Positions 42,795 to 54,700 of a DNA stretch of 64,000 nt are shown piece by piece; the first letter of the stretch is position 1; every line of letters starts with the position of its first letter. A program made the translations under genes and the position numbers. The DNA is from Azolla caroliniana (taxonomy: Eukaryota; Polypodiophyta), in assembly GCA_043228905.1 (NCBI GenBank), contig JBHGNT010000012.1, positions 16,430,001 to 16,494,000 on the forward strand. The letters run 5' to 3'. The notes under the pieces were generated by a model that was not told where the DNA came from, made no database searches, and was given only the letters and a program-made list of their open reading frames with translations.

Positions 42795-45700
42795 TCAAGC
42801 ACTTAAAACATGTTTAAACAATATAAGCACAGCTGTGCAATTATCCTTGCATTTACGTTCTCGAACTGCTTCTTTCACGAGCCTACGACAAGCCACCCCA
42901 ACTGAAACTCCTTCCTGGAAAAACCAGATTAGTTCTCACATAAACCTGTCCCAGAATGAGATCTATAGAGATCATGAGCCTACTGCATTGGTACTTGTCC
43001 TAAGATCCGTAAGTAATGAGTCTTTTTAACTACCAAGAATCACAAAATGGACACACCTTATTAACAAACATAAATTGAAGATGTAGATAATCGATGAGTT
43101 TGTTTTACTCACTTTTAATTGTGAATCTATGAACTCGACAGCATCGCTTGGACCGAAAACCTAGGAGGATATCATGTGAGAATCAAGAAGAAGATCCATC
43201 CAAAGCGCATTAGTTGAAATGCACATTTATGCCTCAAAACAAAAAAAAAAACACCCATTTCGAAGTGCTTAAAAAGTTATGATCTTCTTGTTACCCCCCA
43301 AAGTCCATCACAACCCAATATCATAAATCGCTCCTTTTCCGTTAGCTCAAAGCTACTCACATCTGGCACTGCACTCACCCCCACCTACAAGAGTAAAAAT
43401 AAAAAGAGAGTCAATGCATCGCAAGGGGAATCTCTGGTTTAAAACATCAATAAATAAACAAGCTTTACTTCAAAGTGTGAGAGAAAGTTGGCCTAGTGGC
43501 TCAGGCCCTTGAGAACTATATATAATCCATAGACCAAGAGTTCAAATCCCATGCTCACTCCCCCCCAGTGAGTGAGAAAAAACAATCAATAATAAAATAT
43601 AATTATAAAATGGCCAATTACTTAACTACCCAAAATATATGGACCATTTTCGGTATTTCCTAAATTCTTCTCTATATAATTCCCAGGCCCACACCCCCCT
43701 AGTTAGCGAAAAAAGACAAAATAAAAATGAAATGTAGTGACATACAATAACAATAATTTAAAAACCTTCTTGAACTGGCGGTCACCAAAGGCTCTTGACA
43801 CCTCTAGTCGACCGAGCAAACGCCCATTTTCTCCGACATATCCTCCCGCCTAATCCATCCTCACATCAACATGCAATTGAAAACTCATGATGCTTCCTTC
43901 AATTTTAGAAAAACATAAGAGCAATAATGGCTAAATAACTACCATAATGGCTACCTTCTCTATCCGAGCTCTCTCCAATGGAAAAATAGCTTTATGTTCC
44001 CTTGTTACAGTCACACCTTTCAAAGGCAAACCTTGATTTTTCGCCTCATCTCTTCCTAAATCACCTTGAGGTTTCGCATCACTTGTGCTAGTGGGATTTG
44101 AGATTCTTCCTAAAACAGCTTTTGCATCGCCAATGTTGGCAACGAAAACCTTTATATTGATGAAGAAAAATCAAGCATGTCAAATCAATGAGAATGTCTA
44201 CAAAAGCTTCTCCAAGGAGAGGAATTTAGAAAAATTAAAAATCCTACCGTATTGCCAAGAATCCATACACAAACAGCCGTTGCTCCATCTTGCCATCCAC
44301 CTAAAACACACACATCTCCATCTTCTTTCTATTGTAGAAGTATTGAATTACACAGCACACAGAGTCTCTTTTTCCTTTCCTCATAATAAAAGGTATTGTA
44401 TTATTCAATACAAGATTATACTCAAAACTACATGGCCCCATGACCACTGCAGGTTCTTCACGAACCATCAAGCAAAAACAAAACCAAAAACAATGGATTT
44501 GTCACACAGGTAACAAGATGTGACTTAAAAGAGGCCAATAATTACCATGTTGTGCATAGAAATTGAACTCATTTTTACTTTCATCAATTATGCTACAACC
44601 CCTAGTTTGCCAGAAATCAAAGACAGTTATACTCTCAAGAATGGTATCAAATTCTTCACTTGTGCAACAAATCCATTTAAAATGGAGACAAAGACACTCC
44701 GGTTAGGAATGACCAAATAGTGGGATCAGTATGTAAATACATGCCAAGCTACCAGACGATGATGAAACCTGTCATTGTTATATCTTCTGAGGAGACCCCA
44801 CCGAAAAGCACACACCATTGGAAGTATGCCATTTTCTACATTTCCCATGATTATAACATTTCTTTGATCCCATTGGCCTGTTTAGAGACAATTCATTAAC
44901 GTAAAGGACATACAAGAACATACAGAGGAGGTAAATGCAATGCTGAGCCAAAAGAGCAGTTATAGATTCATCATCAACCAGAATAAATAACCTAGATTGG
45001 TTCCTATTTGCAGGGAAAAAGAAAATCACTAATGAAAATATGTATAATCAATTTTTTTTAAATGACAATATCTGGGCCAAAGTTATCAAATTCAACCACT
45101 TTAAACAGCATAATGTGCAGCAATATTACAAAGCAATTAGTTTCTTTTTCCAGTTAAAAAAAAGTTTACCTGAAAGACTCTCTCGCAAAAGGGCTTCATC
45201 GGTACGCTTGAACCCTGGAAAGAGGCAGAAAACATACATTCTCGTTTTAATGATTGTGTAATCTTACAATGGAAACCGTCTCCAACTTAAGTAAAGCATA
45301 ATATTTCCTTTCATGAAAAGAAGCAAATACCGTCTACAATAGCTTTTTTTGCTGCCTTGATATTTACCTGCAGTAAACGTTGGTGCATGCCAAACAAATG
45401 TTTAATACAAGACAGAACACTTTTTTAACGAAAAACTCATTTAATATATACAAACGCTAAAGATCAAAACCTTTCCTGAAGAGATTACCAACTCACGAGG
45501 TAATCCAGATGAAACTATATTGGAATGTAGATGGGCACGTGCAAAATCAGCAGCTTGTCTACCACCATGTCCATCATAAATTGCAAAGTGAGCACACCTG
45601 ATGAAACCAAAGAAAATTCATATAAAATTGTCTACACAAACGAGTCATAGTAATTGCGGATTATGTGTTTCTAACTTGCTGGTAGAAAGAAGTTTCTAGA

Positions 45701-46906
45701 AACAAATTGTAAATTAACCCAAAATAACTTTACAACACAAGAAGCCATAGTATGTGTTCCTAGAAAGTCTCTAAAGTGAAGTGGCTTTTAGATACTACAT
45801 TATGCATCTCCAAAGAGAGCCCTTATGGCTTTGTATATATGTTTGCTATTAATTGGAGACACACAGGAAAATTTAGATTCTTAAATTTCCTGTTTGTGAA
45901 ACATAGAGCATCCATTAGACATGGATGATATGTAGAAAAGCCTCCACCCACACATGATCATCAGAGCTGAATTGACCGCACAACCCAACATGGTAGGACC
46001 AACCGGATCCGAACCATGCCACCTCAAAGAATTATTTCAACATCAAAGGCAATGAATCTCATAGGTGATGAAGTGGTTCAGACAATGAATCTCATCAACT
46101 GGATTACAACCATGCCACCTCAAAGAACTATTTGTATGGTGTTCGAAGCATCAAAGCTCTGGCTAAATTTTACCATCTTTCAGCTAAACATTTCTTCATA
46201 GGGTTAGCATTACCATCATGGTTAAGTTTCTTATCTCTGTTTTCCAGTAGGAATGTGGTCTGGAATATTAGGAAATATTAGGAAATGCTATGATTCATAT
46301 GAGATTAGTGCTAAATGCATACCAACTTATCGGATTAAAGATAGGTTTAAGTTTCTTACCTGAGTTTCCCCAAAAGGAATGTAGCATGGAATATTAAAAC
46401 TATACCACAAACTCATAGGAATTTAGAATAAATTCTATACAGATGAATAGGTTCTAAGATTAGGGTAAAGTTTCTGACTTCAGTTTTACAGCTGAAATGT
46501 AGTAGGATTTTTTAAATAAAAAGCTCATAGGAATTTAGTAAAAAATTCATACAGTTTCATGGTTTTAGGATTCGGTTAGGATTAGGGTTCCTTACCTTAG
46601 TTTTCCATGGCCACAAGCATCATCACGAGGGAGAACCACCCAAGCATCTTCCATAGTTTGTCTTAATCCTCTATCTTCTGCAGCCTCAGCTTCAATCTCA
46701 ACTATGCCTCTTTCTCTCTCTTCCCTTTGACTTATTTCACTACTTATAACCCTAAGATCTGGACCTTTCTCTGTTCCTGTTCCTGTTTCTGTCTCTCTCT
46801 CTTCCGATTCGAGCCCATTGGATCTTTTCAGAGGAGACCCATTTCCATCTACTTTGCTGAGCTCTTCATCGATCTTTGTACGCTTTGCAGGTGACTCCAT
46901 AGCCAT
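42795..46906 (-). CDS. Protein phosphatase 2C (PPM family)
   Basis: Ten exons on the minus strand: 46906-46596, 45597-45471, 45367-45331, 45214-45170, 44300-44248, 44149-43955, 43849-43766, 43384-43295, 43160-43113, 42914-42795. They total 1110 nt, 369 aa, with all phases consistent. The first ~80 residues are charged and variable. The PP2C domain starts at RQTMEDAWVV. Metal-binding motifs are all present: the Glu and Asp of MED, FAIYDGHGG, ILGCDGLW and CKDNCTA. Other family blocks are GGWQDGATAVCVWIL, VFVANIGDAKAVL and LGRLEVSRAFGDRQFKK. The reaction is Mg/Mn-dependent dephosphorylation of Ser/Thr. Block order and exon layout agree with what I remember of Arabidopsis AT1G18030 (PP2C8). No signal peptide or membrane segment is seen. 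Confidence 0.9.
43470..43600 (+). mobile_element. tRNA-derived SINE in a PP2C intron
   Basis: A box TGGCCTAGTGGC (43489-43500) and B box GAGTTCAAATCCC (43538-43550), then a C run and an A/T-rich tail. It lies between exons 7 and 8 of the phosphatase gene, opposite to its transcription. Confidence 0.6.
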
Positions 46907-48654
46907 AGCTTAGCTTAGCTCTGAGTAAAACAGAGCATATATATTATATATTATATACATAATACAATACACACACAATCACTCTACTAAATTCTAATGT
47001 TTGACTTAATCCTGGGAACAAGACTTGTTGGGTCCTAGTCAATCATCAATCATATTGGACATGGCTTTTCAGATTTCAATGTCTAGAGAATTATTTTGTC
47101 GATGGATATATGTGAGTCCCATTGATCGATCAATCGATCAGCAAGATCATCCCTTCCCCGATGAGATCACAATTGCCTGATGGATGATGATCGAATTGCA
47201 GTGAATGTAAGATTGTCGGGTCCCTTTGCGACATCAATCATCAGCCCAACCAGTTAATCGTTCGAATAAGCCTCAATGAAGACCCTTTTGTTGGGTCCAT
47301 GTGATCATCGAGTGTTATCTCTGAGGATCGATGTTTGGAGAATTTTTCGTTGTTGGATTTGAGGGCCTGACCAATCGACAAGATCATTCATTTAAGATGA
47401 GATCATGTGCCATTACGAGCTTTGTCGTTGGATGATGATCAATTTACATTCGACAACGTTGTTAGGTCCCTTTGGGACATTGGATAATCGACCCATCTTT
47501 GTTCAAATTCTTTGGGTCCATTTGCTCTTCGATTGTTGTTGGGGATCTAACCGAGCTTTACAATGTGTGATTGGGACCCTAGGATCATCACATGCCTTTC
47601 TTAGAGAAGGAAAAGCGAGAACACTCATTCTTAAAGGATCTTTTGTTGGGTCCTTGTGGTCACTGATCACATAGTTTTTTTGAGATAAGGTTGAACAAAG
47701 AATATTCAGTCCCAACAACAAGCTCGGTCCTTGGGATTACCAAGCTTTGTTAGGATACAATGAAGAAAACACTTGTTCTTGACAAATGAACCTTTATTTT
47801 TTGAGTTCAAGGTAGCCATCCATAAGAAAGTGCCATTGGATTTCTAGGATCGTGCAACTTTGTTGGGATGAAGTCCATAACAATAAATCTATTGGATCTC
47901 TTTGCTTTCTCACTGGGCATTCATTGAAATTGTCATTGGGTCCTTTAATCATATAGTTTTTGGAATAAGGCTAAACGAAGAATCTTCGGTCCATATGACC
48001 ACTTGTTTGTGGATAGTGGTGAAATAATGCAAAAAGGTGACGTTGAATTCTTGGCTAATTGGCTTAAAAAGTGTTTTTTGCCCTAGGAATCATTTAGCTT
48101 TATTCATGTGTTCTTTATAAAACATCCTTACAAAACATTGCAATGTGCATGGGATCACCTCATTCGATTGCAACTAATAGCTTAGGCTTATTGACTTGGG
48201 TTCTTGTGATCACCTATCTTCATTGGGTGAAGTCATACTTATAAGGTGTTGCTGGACGGATGATGGTATAATCCCTATTTATTTGAGTGTTTTCATCATT
48301 AGCATTAGAAATGACGTTTTCATTTTTATGAAAAAGTTGTTGGGTGTTTCAATCCTCTAGCATTTTTTGGATGAGGCTTAAAAAGAAAACTTGTTCTTCA
48401 ATAATAGGGTTGTTGGGTCCTTAGCATCACTTGACCTTTTGGGATAGAATTGTCATTCCATGATCAAGTGTCAAATTGGTTGGTGCATCCTTGCCATTGG
48501 GTGATACCATGAATGAGCCAATGATTGTTTTGTTGAAGGAATCATGTTCTCAAACTAATAAGCTTTGATTAAAGAAAACTCAAAGAAGCTAGAAAAGTTT
48601 TGATTGATGAATAGGAAAAAGGCTATGTTATCAAGGAGTCAAAGCAATAATCAT
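46907..48654. other. Intergenic region with scattered GTTGGGTCC motif
   Basis: Upstream of the PP2C gene. GTTGGGTCC or a close variant recurs about nine times (for example near 47027, 47214, 47290, 47510, 47645, 47933, 48409). No gene seen. Confidence 0.5.
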
Positions 48655-49346
48655 TGTTGGGTCATTTTGTATGTGTTATTGTCCAACTAATTAATTAAGC
48701 AAAACATAAGGACTTATTGACCAATGGCATGAGGCAAACCCGAACATCCTCGATGTCACATATTAGTTAAGCAATTGGAAGAAGCGCGCATCAACGAGGA
48801 TACTGAGCAACAAAAAGACACATGAAAAGGAAGTAGCAAGAACCAATAGAGGGAATGGCAAGCCAACGGGCAGTCAAGTGTGAAATGGTCACACCCACAA
48901 TGTAAAACCTATATAAACCACACAATGGTGTCTTTGTAAGGGTTCCTCCGTTCGTAAGATCTCTGTGATTAAGAGCTTTAAAAGCTTCCTCTCCTCTTTC
49001 TTCTAATCATAAGCTTAAGAAAGATTAGCGATAGTGTTAGTAGAAAAACACTAATCTCTCTTCCTTGTTGGTGCTAGACCTCTTAGCAGGAGGGTTTCAT
49101 AAACATATTCTTTGTTTCTATTTGCCTAAGAGAGTGAGTGTGTGGGAGTGAGAGAGATATGTATAAACGTTAATCGTGTGTAATCATTAAGTGAGTGTGA
49201 GGCTTGAGGGTACTTGACAACTACCTCGCCCAGTTCGCCACCAAGAGGGGATACATCGGTTCGGACTCCGCAGATGACATCGATAGGAGGCAAAACTCCA
49301 TTGATCTATAGAGGTGTTTTCGTCAAGTGCATGGATCCTACCCATC
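48655..49346 (+). repeat. Probable LTR of a Tat/Athila-type gypsy element
   Basis: Starts near TGTTGGGTCA and has a TATATAA box at 48910. It ends next to a primer site. A second LTR and coding region are not present. Boundaries are approximate. Confidence 0.45.
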
Positions 49347-49350
49347 TATT

Positions 49351-49368
49351 TGGCATCGTTGCCAGGGA
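49351..49368 (+). other. tRNA-Asp type primer binding site
   Basis: TGGCATCGTTGCCAGGGA differs at three of 18 positions from TGGCGCCGTTGCCGGGGA, the site used by Tat and Athila elements. Confidence 0.6.
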
Positions 49369-49560
49369 TTATGACGGTACATCAAATTCGAGAAGAAGGT
49401 TCAAATCACGATCAACACCGAAATTTACAATATATGAAAGTGATTGAAATTAATAAAATGGTTAATATATTTTTCACACCTACATCAAATCCAAGAAGAT
49501 GGATACAATTAAGATTAATGCCGAAATTTTACAATAGATAATCCTTCTATATAAGATAAT

Positions 49561-49690
49561 TTTTTTTGATAGATAATCTTTTTATATAGGATGTTTGTGT
49601 ATATATCGCCCCTAACGGGGTTCAACCTTACTATTAAAATGTTTAACTCTTACCAAGTGAGCTAACTTTCATTATTGAGCTTTTGCAAAA
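49561..49690 (-). mobile_element. tRNA-derived SINE, minus strand
   Basis: Minus strand A box TTAGCTCACTTGGTAAGAG (49665-49647) and B box GGTTGAACCCCG (49627-49616). T-rich sequence on its 3' side (49561-49590) could be the tail. Confidence 0.6.
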
Positions 49691-51768
49691 CTTGACTCTT
49701 AGTCACTTTTCTCCCTTCCCATATGCAACATTGGCACAACGTTGCTCATGAAGTCATACTATGCACCCATGATTCCTCATCAATAACCTACACAACACCC
49801 CTTTGGAACTCTCATAAATTGAAATGAGTACAAGGTTGAAGAAATCCTAGATTCAAAGAAGATGCATCGTTAATTCTTATATATAGTCTTATGGAAGGAC
49901 TATCCACTGTTTGGCATAACAAAGTTGTAGATTATTGCCAAATGTATGATGTATAGAATGACAATGCATGGTCATGAGTGTATAAAAGGGGATCCTTACA
50001 CAAGTTGATCTCAAGGAGATCAAGCAAAGTCTTAGGACTAAGCTATCATATTCTATCACAATTGATCAAGCATACGCACTCTATGTCTTAATTTTGCTCT
50101 TTTATTCCTCCATCTCTGAAAGGAGTTCCCAACTGTGTTGGTGATTTCTCATCTTTTCACTCCTGAGTGGGTGCTTGGATTATGATAAAGTCTCATATAA
50201 TTAAGTGCCCATTTATTAGTGTGAGTGTGATTAAATAGTATAAGATTAGAGTTTGTTTAAATAGTTAGTTTATTGTTTAATACTCAATAGTGGTTGACAT
50301 CAACTCTTCGCATGCCTTACCTTGAGGTGGTTCTCAAGGAAGTAGTAGTTACCAACATGAACACATGGACTACATTGCACAAATCCTTTGGCTATCAATG
50401 AAGGTAACATGAATATTAACTTTCGAATTCATCCTTGTAGCATAGACTCAATATAGGAAAGCGTAGTTAGTTTAATTCATCAGCATAATATTCCCTTTAA
50501 CACAGGATTCCTCCCAAGAGGAGAAAACTTGATGAAAGTGTGTTGTCAATTCCATAAAATTATTGATTGAGGTTGTATATCCATCAAAATTCAACTATGG
50601 TGTATGTAGCATGTCAACCTAGGTTGTATACTTGCTTCACCCAATGTGTAAGGTTGCTTATTCATCAAGATTGTATTCTCATTGAATTTGACGGCTTAGG
50701 ATAGGATAGCACAAATTTCAATGAAGAAATATGAAACTCAAATGCTAGTATGACCTACAATCATGAAACTCCAATTATTGTCAAGTTATGTTTGACATAC
50801 CAAGATGGTATACAACGGAGTTTTATGTAGTTAAAATAGAAAATATACTATGTATGACGAGATGACATGTACACCTCCCCCACTTTCATTGATTGTACGA
50901 AAAATAGGGCACTCTAACTCAATGTGTCAACTTTGGAGCATAGATATTTAATAATCATAACAGAAATTTAGAGATGATTTAAATCCTTGAGATAACAGCA
51001 AACAGCTCACTTACAATGCCAATCACGGAAAACCCGAAAAATAGGGCACTCTAACTCAATTTGTCAACTTTGGAGCATAAATATTTAATAATCATAACAG
51101 AAATTTAAAGATGACTTGTATCCTTGAGATAACAAGCAAACAACTCAATTACATTGCCAATCAATGAAAACGAAAAAATGACTTCAATACTTCCTATATT
51201 ATATCCTCTCCATCTTTATATATAATTTTCGTTGTCTTCAAAGTTATGTCGCGTGGGCTTCACAATCAATGTGAGGTTATTTTGAAACCCATTGCAAATT
51301 ATACCAATGCAAACATCAGATCTTAACCAAGATCTTAGTAATATCACTTTCAAATTGAAATTTCTCAAGTGCAAAGATTCAAATGCTCTTACCAGAGGGT
51401 TTATTTGAAACCCAGTATTGATCTCAATGAAATGATATCTATGAAATTATCATCTACTTTTTCAGTGATATCCATGGAATATAGGTTTTATAACTTACAT
51501 TGAATTTTAACCGAGATATCAAATATTGCTTACACTTCAATTTTCTGAGTACAAGCAATCAAATTTAACCAAGAGCTCAGCAATCTCACTTTCCGGTTGA
51601 AATTTCTTTAGTATAAGCACTCAAATGCTCTTACCAAGAGGCGTTGTTTGAAACCCATTTCAAATCTCTCTCCATGTATGTTATTGCACGAATTGCCTTC
51701 AAATAGAAAATAGTATTCTAGATACAACCAAGCACACATTAGAACAAAAATATTGGATCTGTCTGGTG
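49691..51768. other. Intergenic region with two duplications
   Basis: A 137-bp tandem duplication at 50898-51172 starts CGAAAAATAGGGCACTCTAA. A second diverged pair lies at about 51317-51415 and 51561-51660 (TTGAAATTTCT...CAAATGCTCTTACCA). No gene seen. Confidence 0.75.
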
Positions 51769-54700
51769 TCATTGTTCACCACCCCATGTTTTTCTTTTAG
51801 AATCCAAGTGTAAAGCTACTGATCCATCGCCAAGGCGTATTTTCACAGGCATTTGCTTCTTCTTCTTCTTCTTTATCGATTTATCATTCTCTTGTTCTTC
51901 CTTCCAAGTTGAAGAAGGAGACCCTTCACCTGTATGTGAAGATGGAATATAAGGTTCATGACGAGTTTCCTCTTGCTCTTCCTTCAACATAATTGAAGAA
52001 GAAGACCCTTCAACTTGAGTCAACGATTTCATTGCCTTGACAAGTACTTTGGGCCCTTTATTTGCTTGAATGCTGCTCCCATTTTGAGCAAAAGAATTGC
52101 TAGAAATAGATGGTCTAGAAGTTCCTCTTTGATCTCTATATCCATCTTTAGAAAGCACTTCCACTTCCTGATCTTCTCTAAAGTCTCCATTTCTACGATT
52201 AATATTAAGTCTAAGGTCACCCATCTCATCCATAACTATTTTTTTCATCCCGTCTTCCAAGCTTTTGCCCTGAGACTTCATTTTACCACCCTTTCGGATT
52301 CCATTTTGGCTACTTTCAGCTTTAGAAACACTTTCCATCAAACTAGGGAAAGATTCATGCAAACCATATTCCATATCATTATTGCCCTTAACTCTCTGAA
52401 ATGCATCCAAAACATTCTTCTCCATTTGGTTATTATCCTTAATCTTCTGGAGTGCATTCAGCAAATCATTCTTCTTCTTAACGTCTGGACATAACCTTGC
52501 CAACTCTGGGACAATATGAAGTAGCCCAAAACCTCTTATATGGTGAAGATATTGGTCAGCATCTGTGTCCTCGCTTCTGAAACGGCCAGAAATTATCTTG
52601 AATTTATGGAAACTCTCTTCGTCACCATGTAAATCAATTTTTATCTTTTCAATCAACGCCTTGTTAGCTACTCGTAGCTCCTCCATATTGAATGGAATGG
52701 AAGAAGAAGACTCATTATCTACTTCACTCAGAGATGTAGATGAAGCTGCTTCTCTAGATTCTGAAGATTCTACCCAAGTTTGCGTCAATGTACTAGACTC
52801 TCTCACCACCTCTATATCGCTTTGTGGTGGAACCAAAACTTGAGGCCGTGCTGAAACTTGAGGCCATTCATCTGATGATGCAACCGATTGAGAGGTTCTA
52901 TTCCTTGTAGTTTCTCCAACATGAGTGGGGTTCATTGAAACCTCATAATTGATATGATGACCACGTGGTCTTCTTCCTCCTCTTCCCCCAATCAAAGAAA
53001 CCATCGAATATGCAGAACTTCCACTTGCTTTCTGAGGTGTACTTTCTGATCCAGGAAGTGGTGGGAATGCTGATTCTCTAAAATAAGACGAGGGACCAGC
53101 ACGACTCACAGCTGCACGATATCGAGATGGCTCCATTATCGTCATACCAGAAGCGTCTTCTCCCCCACTTGTTTCTCCAGAGTTCAATACAAGATTTGTC
53201 TCATTATTTTGAATATGGGGGAAGTCAACAGTATTATTGACTTGTAATGATGAAGATGATTCTTGGAGTGATTGTTCTGATGATGACATGATGCTTGTTT
53301 GGGGCCCTTCCTGCCCAACTACGGTATGGCCTTCACGTTGACGGGATACTCGTCCTCCCCTCTGATTTTGGCTACGGTACTGAAAACTGACAGGAATCTG
53401 ATGATAAAAGAAAGTAGTTAAATGAATCTATATTCACGCATCACGTATGCAACCTCTTGATATGCATGTTTCATGTGTACAGTGCGTGTTTCTCACTGAT
53501 GTAGAATTATATTTTTAACGTCTGAGGGGACTGATCACAATCAATAGGACAGAGCTGAGCCCATGGCAAGGATCAAACTTGGGTTCTCAATTTTATGGCT
53601 TTGATGCTATGTTAAAAAAAACTTAACCAAGTATGAAACTTTTTAACCTTACTTGCAAAGCTGCATTCCTTTGTGAACGAGACATGTTCCCACCGTGAAC
53701 CAAAGCATTGTGCCTCTGCAAATTGGTGGGGAGAATATTAAAGAAATCATTTATTAACAATAATATCCACACCCACCATGATCATCCATGTCTTCTTAAT
53801 ACCTACCTTCAACTCAGCATCAGAATTGAAAACGATAAATTTCTGGGCAAGGCAATCTGGATGCTCACACAGTGCATGTCCATGTCGAAAATGGGCCTGC
53901 GGTCATGTCAAGTATTTCAATCAAGCAGTCAAAGAGTAAAGGGGTAGAAAAGAAAAGTATTTATAGTGTATATAACCTCTAAATCATCATAACTGCGATA
54001 ATATTCAAATTGCCCTGGACGCAATCTGCCAGAACAAAATTGAAGCCAAGATCTATGAATAAAAAGCATCACCAAGACCAAGAAAATACAACATTTGCAC
54101 AGCAGAATCTACAATAAACAGGCATATCTTCAAGTTTAGCCAGGCCTGAAACTTTTCAGAATATGAAGATTTGAACAGCAACATGTATGAAAAGAGGAAT
54201 GTACAGGCGCCCTGGTTCTAGAATCTTCAGCATAGAATGAATACAGAACAAGGAGGAAGGAATCATTCATTGTGAAGGGTACATTAGTGCAAGTCTGTAT
54301 ATAGCGAAGTGTGATAATATAATCCTATGAAAGAAAGAAAAAAAGGAAAAAAGATATATTCATGTCTTCAAAGGGGCCAAAATGGCCTATAAGACCAAAC
54401 AAGAGATTACATCTTAAGTGTCCTCCTGTCTTTGAGAGCAACAAATCAAAATAAAATAAATATAAAAGTAAATAAGATAAAAAGAGACGGAAGGATCTGG
54501 TTTTCGGCACATGTGAGATTCTCAAGTTAGATATATATTATAACTTTTGTCTTTAAAAGATCTCTAGCATAGGTCGATCCAGAATGGAGAGGTCTCCGAA
54601 GAGAGGGACGCACCTGCGATGGCAGGAGATAATGGCCTTTATCTGTCAATTACAAGGGTGTTGAGGTCGTGGTCCATGGGACCGGGGCCTACGTGCATGA

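Noticed and set aside
52015-52494. 159-codon plus-strand ORF
   Set aside because: Shadow of the last RING gene exon on the minus strand.
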